Source of the DNA: JBGCDD01 sp045105075
GTDB lineage: Bacteria > Pseudomonadota > Alphaproteobacteria > Rhodobacterales > Rhodobacteraceae
Direction: 5' to 3'
Assembly: GCA_045105075.1 (NCBI GenBank)
Contig: JBGCDD010000061.1
Location: forward strand, 1 to 21,508
DNA: 21,508 bases
In this document: piece by piece, positions 14,177 to 21,130 of the stretch
How positions within the stretch are numbered: position 1 is the first letter of the stretch
How the letters are laid out: every line of letters starts with the position of its first letter
Program-made: the position numbers and the translations under genes
Notes under the pieces: model-generated
Told to the model about the DNA's origin: nothing
What the model saw: only the letters and a program-made list of their open reading frames with translations
Databases searched by the model: none

Positions 14177-14869
14177 CTACGGGCGGGTCGGTCCGCCGAT
14201 GATCCGCGCGATATAGGCCCCGATCGTCGCACTGCCCTTGATCGACGGGTGGATCATATCGGCCGAATGAAACGATCTGTCGCCATGTGGCACCAGCTCT
14301 GCGAGCGATACAAAATGAACGCCCTCATCGGTGTCGGCATAACGCGCAATCCGGCGCTCCAGCTCATTACCCTCGGTGCGGCAATGTTCGATCAGGGATC
14401 CCACGCCGGGGCTGCGCAGATACCCAACATAGATCACCTTGGCGCCAGACATGCGCAATCGCGCGATCATCCGCGGGATCTCTCCGTCCGAACCATCCTC
14501 GAGCGCCAAGCGGTTCATTTTGCGATCACAGCGAAAACAGCCACAGCCCAGCCAAAGATCGTTGCCGCCGCCGTTCACAATGATCCAATCCCAGTTGCCG
14601 GGCCGATACTGTTTGGCAATGTTCAGGCCCAAAGCGCCGGAAATCGGCAGCTCGTACAACACCCGCGCACCCACAACCGAGCGGTCAATCACCTCTTCGC
14701 CCAGTTGCTTTTCCAACGCGTGCGACACCGATTGATGCGAGGTGGCATGCCAGGCCAGCATCGAATCACCCATCGCCAGAATCCGCGCATCCTGACTGCG
14801 GCTCACGGTCTCACCACAGCTGGCCAGCACAACCATGGCCGATAAAAACGCCATTATTTTCAATACCAT
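14177..14869 (-). CDS. SGNH/GDSL hydrolase-family lipoprotein
   Basis: The 230-residue protein begins with a lipoprotein signal peptide: a hydrophobic stretch ending in the lipobox LASC, with the lipidated Cys at residue 18. It should be anchored to a membrane facing the periplasm or surface. The SGNH blocks are visible: MGDSM with nucleophile Ser36 (block I), the Gly of VVGAR (block II), NGGGND (block III) and DMIHPS near 213 with the Asp and His of the triad (block V). Such enzymes are esterases, lipases or carbohydrate deacetylases; the substrate is not predictable here. An insert with several cysteines (CGCFRCDRK) follows block III and is unusual. The ATG at 14869 is preferred to the GTG at 14881, as it gives a normal signal peptide. 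It lies between rpsO and pnp on the opposite strand. Confidence 0.85.
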   Translation of the reverse strand: MVLKIMAFLSAMVVLASCGETVSRSQDARILAMGDSMLAWHATSHQSVSHALEKQLGEEVIDRSVVGARVLYELPISGALGLNIAKQYRPGNWDWIIVNGGGNDLWLGCGCFRCDRKMNRLALEDGSDGEIPRMIARLRMSGAKVIYVGYLRSPGVGSLIEHCRTEGNELERRIARYADTDEGVHFVSLAELVPHGDRSFHSADMIHPSIKGSATIGAYIARIIGGPTRP

Positions 14870-15199
14870 AACACAAATCACCCTAAATCGCGCACAAACA
14901 AAACCACGATAACCCTAGGTGGCAAGGAACCGCTTCGTCCAGCGCAGGGTTGCACCCACTGTGTTTCGATTCCCTCAACAATTGGACAATCACGCAAAAC
15001 GTGACCGACCACGCGTCATTTTGCGCCCCAGCGCTCCCTTTCCAAACCCCGCAAACTGCTGTATGCGCGCGCTATCTGAGACGTGACGCTTCGACCCCGG
15101 CGCATGACAGGATCAAAAAGGGGTCGGCGGCAATGGGGCCGCCATGAAAAACGGGAGACCCGGCAGCGGTCGGGAGCGCTCCCAAACAGGAAACGATAC
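14870..15199 (+). promoter_or_regulatory. pnp upstream region with structured leader
   Basis: This 330-base gene-free stretch serves the divergent SGNH lipoprotein and pnp. A weak promoter candidate for pnp is TTTCCA (15039-15044), 17 bases, TATGCG (15062-15067). Downstream, the leader can form several hairpins. CGACCCC (15092-15098) pairs with GGGGTCG (15120-15126). GGCGGC (15126-15131) pairs with GCCGCC (15138-15143). The 12-base perfect palindrome GGGAGCGCTCCC (15172-15183) sits just before the AGGA ribosome binding site. GGGAG at 15153-15157 can compete for CTCCC at 15179-15183. In E. coli, pnp is autoregulated through RNase III cleavage of a leader hairpin; a similar role here is inference. 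Confidence 0.5.
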
Positions 15200-17329
15200 A
15201 TGTTCAACGTAACAACAAAATCAACACAATGGGGCGAAGAAACCCTGCCGCTGGAAACCGGCAAAGTGGCCCGTCAGGCCGATGGCTCGGTCATCGCCAC
15301 GCTGGGCGAAACGTCCGTGATGGCCAACGTCACATATGCCCGCAAGCAAAAGCCGGGTCAGGACTTCTTCCCACTGACCGTCCACTACAACGAGAAATAT
15401 TATGCCGCCGGTAAAATCCCAGGCGGCTTTTTCAAACGCGAAGCCCGTCCGACCGAAAAAGAAACGCTGACATCACGTCTGATTGACCGCCCGATTCGCC
15501 CGCTGTTTGTGCCCGGCTTCAAAAACGAAGTCCTGGTCATGTGCACCGTGATGAGCCACGATCTGGTCAATGACCCCGACATGGTCGCGATGATCGCCGC
15601 CTCTGCTGCGTTAACCCTGTCCGGCGCGCCGTTCATGGGCCCCATCGCAGGCTGCCGCGTCGGGTTCGAAGATGGCGATTATGTGCTGAACCCCACGGTC
15701 GACGACATGCAGGACCTGCGCCTGAACCCCGAACAGCGCCTCGATCTGGTGGTTGCGGGCACCAAAGACGCGGTCATGATGGTTGAATCCGAAGCCTACG
15801 AGCTGACCGAGGCCGAAATGCTGGGCGCTGTGAAGTTCGCGCACGAGCAGATCCAGCCGGTGATCGATCTGATCATCGATCTGGCCGAAGACGCCGCGAA
15901 AGAGCCGTTTGACTTCCAGCCGGTCGACTATTCCGACCTGTCCAAGGCCGTCACCAAAGCCGGTGACAAAGCGATGCGCAAAGCCTTCGCGATTGCCGAC
16001 AAACAGGAACGCACCGCCGCTGTATCAGCCGCGCGCGCCACGATCATCGAAGCGCTCTCCGAAGAGCAAGCCGCCGACGCCAACCTCGGCTCGGCCCTGA
16101 AAAAGCTCGAAGCCGGCATCCTGCGCGGCGACGTGGTCAAAACCGGCAAACGCATCGACGGACGCGCCACCGACGAAATCCGCGACATCGTTGCCGAAAC
16201 CGGTTTCCTGCCCCGCACCCACGGCTCGGCGCTGTTCACGCGCGGCGAAACTCAAGGTCTGGTTGTCACCACATTGGGCACCGGCGATGATGAACAGTTC
16301 ATCGACGCGCTGCACGGCAACTTCAAATCCAACTTCCTGCTGCACTATAACTTCCCGCCCTATTCGGTTGGCGAAGTGGGCCGCGTGGGCCCTCCCGGCC
16401 GTCGCGAAGTGGGCCACGGCAAACTGGCGTGGCGCGCGTTGCAAGCGGTTTTGCCCGCCAGCACCGACTTCCCCTACACCGTGCGCGTGGTGTCCGAGAT
16501 CACCGAATCCAACGGCTCCAGCTCGATGGCGTCGGTCTGCGGCGGCTCGCTGTCGATGATGGACGCGGGCGTGCCATTGAAAGCACCGGTCGCCGGTGTG
16601 GCCATGGGCCTGATCCTGGAAGACAGCGGCGACTACGCGATCCTGTCGGACATCCTGGGTGACGAAGACCACCTGGGCGACATGGACTTCAAAGTCGCAG
16701 GCACCGAAAACGGCATCACCTCGTTGCAGATGGACATCAAGATCGCAGGCATCACGCCCGAGATCATGGAAAAAGCGCTGGAACAGGCCCGCGCCGGACG
16801 TCTGCACATTCTGGGCGAGATGAACAAAGCGCTGTCCGGAGCGTCCGAGTTCAGCATCCACGCCCCACGCATTGAAACCATGCAGGTGCCCACGGACAAG
16901 ATCCGCGAAGTCATCGGCTCGGGCGGCAAAGTCATCCGCGAGATCGTAGAAGTCAGCGGCGCCAAAGTCGACATCAACGACGACGGCATCATCAAGATCG
17001 CCTCGCCCAACGGCGAAGCCATCAAGAAAGCCTACGACATGATCCACTCGATCGTGGCCGAGCCCGAAGAAGGCGCGGTCTACACCGGCAAAGTGGTCAA
17101 GATCGTCGACTTCGGTGCTTTCGTGAACTTCTTTGGCAAACGCGACGGCCTGGTGCATGTGTCCCAGATCGAAAATCGCCGCCTAAACCATCCGTCGGAT
17201 GTGCTGAAGGAAGGCCAGGAGGTCAAAGTCAAACTGCTCGGCTTTGATGATCGCGGCAAGGTTCGCCTGTCGATGAAAGTCGTCGATCAGGAAACCGGCG
17301 AAGAGGTCGTGGCCGAAAAAGCCGAGTGA
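15200..17329 (+). CDS. pnp: Polyribonucleotide nucleotidyltransferase (PNPase)
   Basis: PNPase degrades RNA 3' to 5' using phosphate and takes part in the RNA degradosome and small-RNA turnover. The protein has 709 residues, the normal length. Domains in order are RNase PH 1 (about 12-140, with the FFKREARPTEKE block), the helical linker (about 145-235), RNase PH 2 (about 320-460, with NFLLHYNFPPYSVGEVGR and the GPPGRREVGHG loop), KH (about 550-615, with the GSGG loop in VIGSGGKVIREI) and S1 (about 620-690, with GKVVKIVDFGAFV and DGLVHVSQI). The frame extends 39 codons upstream, but the ATG at 15200 with AGGA 8 bases before it fits the family N-terminus (MFNVTTKSTQWG). The stretch after S1 is short and acidic. 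Confidence 0.98.
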   Translation: MFNVTTKSTQWGEETLPLETGKVARQADGSVIATLGETSVMANVTYARKQKPGQDFFPLTVHYNEKYYAAGKIPGGFFKREARPTEKETLTSRLIDRPIRPLFVPGFKNEVLVMCTVMSHDLVNDPDMVAMIAASAALTLSGAPFMGPIAGCRVGFEDGDYVLNPTVDDMQDLRLNPEQRLDLVVAGTKDAVMMVESEAYELTEAEMLGAVKFAHEQIQPVIDLIIDLAEDAAKEPFDFQPVDYSDLSKAVTKAGDKAMRKAFAIADKQERTAAVSAARATIIEALSEEQAADANLGSALKKLEAGILRGDVVKTGKRIDGRATDEIRDIVAETGFLPRTHGSALFTRGETQGLVVTTLGTGDDEQFIDALHGNFKSNFLLHYNFPPYSVGEVGRVGPPGRREVGHGKLAWRALQAVLPASTDFPYTVRVVSEITESNGSSSMASVCGGSLSMMDAGVPLKAPVAGVAMGLILEDSGDYAILSDILGDEDHLGDMDFKVAGTENGITSLQMDIKIAGITPEIMEKALEQARAGRLHILGEMNKALSGASEFSIHAPRIETMQVPTDKIREVIGSGGKVIREIVEVSGAKVDINDDGIIKIASPNGEAIKKAYDMIHSIVAEPEEGAVYTGKVVKIVDFGAFVNFFGKRDGLVHVSQIENRRLNHPSDVLKEGQEVKVKLLGFDDRGKVRLSMKVVDQETGEEVVAEKAE

Positions 17330-17352
17330 TCGTTCCAAAAATGTAAAAATCT

Positions 17353-17384
17353 GGCCTCGCTGCTTGCAGCGGGGCCTTTTTTTT
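17353..17384 (+). terminator. Rho-independent terminator of pnp
   Basis: GGCCTCGCTG (17353-17362) pairs with CAGCGGGGCC (17367-17376) around CTTG, with one T-G pair, followed by eight T residues. It starts 24 bases after the pnp stop. Confidence 0.92.
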
Positions 17385-17449
17385 GAGGCCGAAACACCAA
17401 GCGAGCCACACCTGATCGCCGCTTCAAGCTCACTTAATCTCGCCACTCT

Positions 17450-17583
17450 AGATTAATATCCGCAAATGATGCACGTGGCACAATTGAAGTCTTCCAGAAA
17501 TTCCCAAACGAGGAAGCAGCCCGTCTGTTTTTTTGAAAAGCGCCGCTGGAATGATGTGCCTGTTTGGCGTCACTGCAGCTGAT
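17450..17583 (+). pseudogene. Decayed IS1595-like transposase N-terminal fragment
   Basis: From 17483 the plus strand reads IEVFQKFPNEEAARLFF, then hits TGA at 17534 after a run of seven T residues. Removing one T restores the frame: EKRRWNDVPVWRHCS, stopping at TGA near 17580. Together this resembles the start of IS1595-family transposases, where an EEAA..FE..RW segment leads into a CPHC zinc-ribbon. Here the first Cys-Pro has become Trp-Arg. Frameshift, stop codons and the lost Cys show a dead remnant. I could not follow the catalytic domain or find terminal inverted repeats. A similar frame may be traced a little further (SVRKLALIPSS near 17615), but with less certainty. Confidence 0.55.
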
Positions 17584-17943
17584 TGCTGGCCGGAATGACG
17601 CTGCACGATTTTGTCTGTTCGCAAGCTGGCTCTGATCCCGAGCAGCACATTCCCGCCGTCCGTCGCCAACCAAAGCGTCGACCACGAACCCCAGCTGCGG
17701 CCATAGGATCTCAAGCGGAACCTGCAACAGAATTTAGGAATGGTCGAAAACATCAATAACCGCCCCAGCGGCTCAAAGCCCGCGCAAAAAGGGGCTGTTA
17801 AAGAAGATTGGAAGCTGTCACCTGGGACGGGAATGCCAGCAATACAAAGCCTCGAGCATCCAGAACAACGCGCGCGCCAACCTCATCTGGCTTCACGGCT
17901 CGCATCGTCAACAGGCCCCGTATTTGTGCCAACTCAATCCAGA

Positions 17944-18060
17944 GGGGCGCTGCCCCCGCTGCTCCTTTGGAGCATCTCCCCCGGAGTTTTCCTTGAAAGA
18001 TGAAGGCCAGATGGTGCTTCATCTTTCCAAATAAACTCTGGGGTTTGGGGCAAAGCCCCA
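17944..18060. repeat. Compact cluster of four hairpins, probable dispersed intergenic repeat
   Basis: Four stem-loops lie almost end to end. GGGGC/GCCCC occupies 17944-17956. TGCTCC/GGAGCA occupies 17960-17974. The long stem has arms 17978-18005 and 18017-18043, each about 27 bases with few mismatches and both carrying AAAGATGAAG or its complement, around an 11-base loop. TGGGGC/GCCCCA occupies 18046-18060. I recall similar CCCCGGAG...GATGAAG sequences between genes in Roseobacter genomes, which suggests a REP-like element, but this is from memory and unchecked. Confidence 0.6.
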
Positions 18061-18282
18061 TAACAAATGTCCGAGGCAGGCGAACCGATTCTGCAATGTG
18101 TTCACCCAGTTTTTGGCATGTTGTCGGCCCGTACCGCCCCTTGCACAAGGCAGCCTCACTTCCGCGTGTCCCACGCTCACGTGACACCCCTGTGAACACA
18201 GAACTCGGTAACCAAATTCTTGGGGCGACTTTGCTTCATCATTTTTGTGACCGCCCGTTTTGGGCATTCAGGGAGTTTTCAT

Positions 18283-19104
18283 ATGTACATCACCAAAACC
18301 TGCGCCTGCGCTGTTGCCGCGCTGGCCTTGTCTACCGGCGCGCTGAGCGCTGAGACGCTCAAAGTGACGATCACCAACAATCAAGCCGTTGGGGGTTTTT
18401 CGCTGACGCCTGTTTACACCTCTTTCCATGACGGCAGCTTTGATGCCTTTGACGCCGGCAGCGCCGCGTCCGCAGGTGTTGAGGAAATCGCTGAACTGGG
18501 CAGCCCGGCCACCGTTCGCGATGAACGTTTGGCTGTTGCGCCTACGTCTGTAGGCAGCGCGATCGGCTCGCCCAGTGGTCCACCCCCGGTGCAACCGGGC
18601 GAAACCGCCAGCGCTGAATTCAGCGTTGATGGCACCAACAACCGCTACTTGTCATTCCTGTCGATGCTGCTGCCGTCCAACGACACGTTCATTGGCAACG
18701 ACAACGCCACCGCATACGAAATCTTCGACATGAACGGCGTCTACCTGGGTGACCGTGACATTGAAGTGACCGCCGCTCAGCTGTGGGACGCGGGCACAGA
18801 GGTGAACGATCCAAATGGCGGGCCGGCCTTTGTTGCCGGGCAGGCGGCCACGGACGGTGTTGACGAAAACGGTGTCGTCACGCTGGCCACTGATCTGATC
18901 GGCTTTGACGGGCTGACATTGGCCACAGGCGATGTGTTGGGCAGCGCCAGCCTGCTGAGCTTTGAAAACGACCGCGACAACTTTTCGTTGATCACCATTT
19001 CGGTTGAGCGGGTTGCGCCGATTCCATTGCCAGCATCTGCGCCCCTGCTGTTGGGGGCCTTTGGCTTGCTTGGCTGGGGCGCGCGCCGCCGTCAGCGCAG
19101 CTAA
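18283..19104 (+). CDS. Spondin-domain protein with VPLPA-CTERM sorting signal
   Basis: The 273-residue protein has a signal peptide (about 1-23, cut near LSAET). The mature domain resembles spondin_N proteins: KVTITNNQAVGGFSLTPVYTSFHDGSFDAFD at the start, RDERLAVAPTSVGSAIG in the middle and SFLSMLLPSNDTFIGNDN near residue 125. These are features of secreted bacterial spondin-like proteins. The C-terminus is a three-part sorting signal: IPLPASAP, a hydrophobic helix (LLLGAFGLLGWGA) and a basic tail (RRRQRS). This is the VPLPA-CTERM type, thought to be processed by an exosortase; none is in the window. The ATG at 18283 is chosen from GGGAG 7 bases before it; the frame extends upstream but without signal-peptide sense. 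The next gene carries the same sorting signal. Confidence 0.88.
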   Translation: MYITKTCACAVAALALSTGALSAETLKVTITNNQAVGGFSLTPVYTSFHDGSFDAFDAGSAASAGVEEIAELGSPATVRDERLAVAPTSVGSAIGSPSGPPPVQPGETASAEFSVDGTNNRYLSFLSMLLPSNDTFIGNDNATAYEIFDMNGVYLGDRDIEVTAAQLWDAGTEVNDPNGGPAFVAGQAATDGVDENGVVTLATDLIGFDGLTLATGDVLGSASLLSFENDRDNFSLITISVERVAPIPLPASAPLLLGAFGLLGWGARRRQRS

Positions 19105-19120
19105 CGTCGCGTTAAACTTG

Positions 19121-19149
19121 CATCGCCCCGGAACGTTTCTGGGGCGATG
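19121..19149 (+). terminator. Hairpin after the spondin-domain gene, probable terminator
   Basis: CATCGCCCCGGAA (19121-19133) pairs with TTCTGGGGCGATG (19137-19149) over 13 base pairs with a 3-base loop. No T-run follows, so termination efficiency is uncertain; it may instead protect the 3' end. Confidence 0.55.
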
Positions 19150-19243
19150 TTGACTCGGCCAAACGCTGCGTCACCTGAATTCGTTTGGAAAAACCTTTCG
19201 CTCGGGTGGTTTAGACTGTAATGTGGCCCGGTAGTATATCCCT

Positions 19244-19251
19244 GGGGGGGG
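19244..19251 (+). promoter_or_regulatory. G8 tract acting as ribosome binding site
   Basis: Eight G residues end four bases before the ATG at 19256 and provide the only purine-rich Shine-Dalgarno candidate. A weak promoter candidate (TTTCGC at 19196, TAATGT at 19219, spacing 17) lies upstream. Confidence 0.45.
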
Positions 19252-19255
19252 AATC

Positions 19256-20308
19256 ATGAGAGTTCCTGTTTTTGCAGCGGCCGCGCTGTTCGCATTTTCG
19301 ACATCGGTTTCAGCAACCACTTTGACCGACACATTCACCAGCTACTATGCGTTTGGCGACAGCCTGACGGATGATGGCAAGTTTGGCCAGCTCGACGCGC
19401 CCAGCCTTGACGGACGGTTTTCCAACGGGAAAACCTATGCCGAACTGGTGGCCGAGCAATTCGCCGCAAAGGGCCTGGACACAGGTAACCTGGCTTTGGG
19501 CGGCGCGACCGCAGGTCCGGTGAACGCCAACCCGGCAGCCAAAATCTCGACCTTCATTGGCCAAGTGCGTACCTTCCGCCGGGCCATGGAAAAGGGTTGG
19601 GGATTGCCGACCAAAGTGGCAACGCCGCTGTCGCCCACCGAAGAATTCACCAGCGGCCCGCCCGCACCGGGCAAAAACCCGCTGATTTCGGTTCTGTTTG
19701 GCGCCAACGACATTTTCCAAGGTGGCTCGCCCGGCAATGCGGCCAACCGGGTTGCGCGCAACATCCGCAAGCTGGCCGAGATGGGCAACGGCGAATTCAA
19801 CGACTTCGTTGTGATGAACCTGCCTGACATCGGCAAGACACCGGCTTTCGCAGGCACTCCGGGCGAAGCGGCAGCTTCTGCAGCGACCGCGCTGTTCAAC
19901 TACAAGCTGGCCAAGAAAATCGCGATCCTGCAAGGCGAAGGTCTCAACATCATCGGCTTTGACACCAACGCGGCCAACCAGGAACTGCTGGACGATATCT
20001 CATCGGGCACGTTCAAATACGGCATTCTGGACTCGTCGACACCCTGCACCGGCAGCATCGGCGCTCCGTTGGATCCGAATTTCACCAATCCGGGCAGCTG
20101 TATCGATCTGGGCATCGACCCCAACACGCTGCTGTTCGTAGACGGCGTGCACCCCAACGGGCGTGCACATGAAATTCTGGCCGGCAAACTGGTGTCGCAA
20201 ATCAACGCGTCGCTGGCCCCTGTGCCGCTGCCTGCAAGCCTGCCGCTGCTGGGCTTGGGTCTGATGGGCGTGGCCGTTGTTGCGCGCCGTCGCCGCAAGG
20301 CCGCTTAA
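19256..20308 (+). CDS. SGNH/GDSL hydrolase with VPLPA-CTERM sorting signal
   Basis: The 350-residue protein has a signal peptide cut near residue 20 (VSA). SGNH blocks are clear: YAFGDSLTDDG with nucleophile Ser36, NLALGGATAG near 80 (block II Gly), LFGANDIF near 145-152 (block III Asn) and VDGVHPN near 295-301 with Asp296 and His299 of the triad. It is likely an extracellular esterase or lipase of the GDSL autotransporter-like or thermolabile-hemolysin-like type, with substrate unknown. A pair of cysteines (STPCTGS, GSCIDLG) near 262-282 could form a disulfide. The C-terminus, VPLPASLPLLGLGLMG then ARRRRKAA, is a textbook VPLPA-CTERM signal. The upstream spondin-domain protein shares this signal, so both may be sorted by one exosortase encoded elsewhere. 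A strong terminator follows 30 bases after the stop. Confidence 0.92.
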   Translation: MRVPVFAAAALFAFSTSVSATTLTDTFTSYYAFGDSLTDDGKFGQLDAPSLDGRFSNGKTYAELVAEQFAAKGLDTGNLALGGATAGPVNANPAAKISTFIGQVRTFRRAMEKGWGLPTKVATPLSPTEEFTSGPPAPGKNPLISVLFGANDIFQGGSPGNAANRVARNIRKLAEMGNGEFNDFVVMNLPDIGKTPAFAGTPGEAAASAATALFNYKLAKKIAILQGEGLNIIGFDTNAANQELLDDISSGTFKYGILDSSTPCTGSIGAPLDPNFTNPGSCIDLGIDPNTLLFVDGVHPNGRAHEILAGKLVSQINASLAPVPLPASLPLLGLGLMGVAVVARRRRKAA

Positions 20309-20338
20309 CGCGCTGGCAACATAATCGACCAAAAAACG

Positions 20339-20366
20339 GCCCCGGTGGAAACACCGGGGCTTTTTT
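20339..20366 (+). terminator. Strong rho-independent terminator
   Basis: GCCCCGGTG (20339-20347) pairs perfectly with CACCGGGGC (20352-20360) around a GAAA tetraloop, followed by six T residues. Six A residues precede it, so it may act on both strands. Confidence 0.93.
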
Positions 20367-20471
20367 GTTTCCACATCAGGACGATAGTTCCAATCCTTGC
20401 CACATTTGCGACCCATGCTTGCCGCCTTACTGCGCAATTTTGTTCTTGCTCTGATCCAACGGAGGTGAGCC

Positions 20472-21089
20472 ATGGACAACATGTTGATACTCGATGGGGC
20501 ACGCGCGGTGCACCTTTTGGGCCTGGCCAGCGGCCTTGGTCTGGCGCTGACAGCTGACGCGCTGGCCCTGCGGTTTTTCATGCGCCCGATCACCCGCAAT
20601 GACCTGCATTTGCTGGACCGGCTGCACAAACTCATCTTAGCCGGGCTGACCCTGCTTTGGATCAGCGGGCTGACGCTGCTCTATCTGCGCACCGGGTTTG
20701 ACATGGCGCAATTCACCCCAAAACTGATGGTCAAACTCGGCGTTGTCGGCCTGCTCAGCATCAATGCGTTGGCTGTAGGGGCGCTGGTTCTGCCCACATT
20801 GGCGCGGTATCAGGGCTGCCGGTTTGGTGATATCCCGGCCCTGGCACGGCTGCGTTTGGCTTTGATCGGCGGCCTGTCCAGCGCCTGTTGGAGCGGCGCG
20901 CTCGCGCTTGGCGTGTTCAGCCAGCTGAAAACCCAAACACTGTCGACTTTGCTGGTGATGTTCGCGCTGCTGCTTTGCACGTGCTTCCTGGCTGCCACCG
21001 CAGCCGCCTTCAACGCCCGCCGCATTGCCCGCCTGCACAAGATGGCCACGCAAGGCCCACAGGGTGGTGCCGTTCCAATGCGCTTCTGA
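20472..21089 (+). CDS. Five-helix inner-membrane protein of unknown function
   Basis: The 205-residue protein has five likely membrane segments near residues 10-33, 52-72, 83-108, 126-148 and 155-180. The C-terminal tail is basic and cytoplasmic-looking (ARRIARLHKMATQ). A His in the first helix (AVHLLGLASG) and HLLDRLHKLI before the second could bind a heme or metal, as in small b-type membrane proteins, but no family is recognised with confidence. The start is strong: GGAGGTG lies 4 bases before the ATG. It follows the terminator of the SGNH gene, so it begins a new unit, which may include the gene fragment 41 bases downstream. Confidence 0.8.
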   Translation: MDNMLILDGARAVHLLGLASGLGLALTADALALRFFMRPITRNDLHLLDRLHKLILAGLTLLWISGLTLLYLRTGFDMAQFTPKLMVKLGVVGLLSINALAVGALVLPTLARYQGCRFGDIPALARLRLALIGGLSSACWSGALALGVFSQLKTQTLSTLLVMFALLLCTCFLAATAAAFNARRIARLHKMATQGPQGGAVPMRF

Positions 21090-21130
21090 TCGCCCTTCAC
21101 CACAAACAGGTTTCAGTTTACCCAAACCCC

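Larger units (their letters stand above)
17385..18282. other. Gene-free stretch after pnp
   Basis: About 900 bases without a convincing intact gene. It holds a decayed transposase fragment near 17450-17583 and the hairpin cluster at 17944-18060. The part between them is unassigned. Its longest open frames (plus strand 17740-18003, minus strand 18199-17798) run through the hairpin cluster and match nothing I know. An 8-base inverted repeat, GTGTTCAC (18098-18105) with GTGAACAC (18192-18199), lies before the spondin-domain gene. GGGAG at 18271-18275 is that gene's ribosome binding site. No clear promoter hexamers were found for it. Confidence 0.6.

Noticed and set aside
15083..15199. 39-codon N-terminal extension of PNPase
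   Set aside because: It runs through leader hairpins, is Arg-rich, and homologous PNPases start at MFN; AGGA is placed for the ATG at 15200.
17740..18199. Overlapping open frames on both strands in the region after pnp
   Set aside because: Both run through the hairpin cluster, lack good ribosome binding sites and match no family I know.
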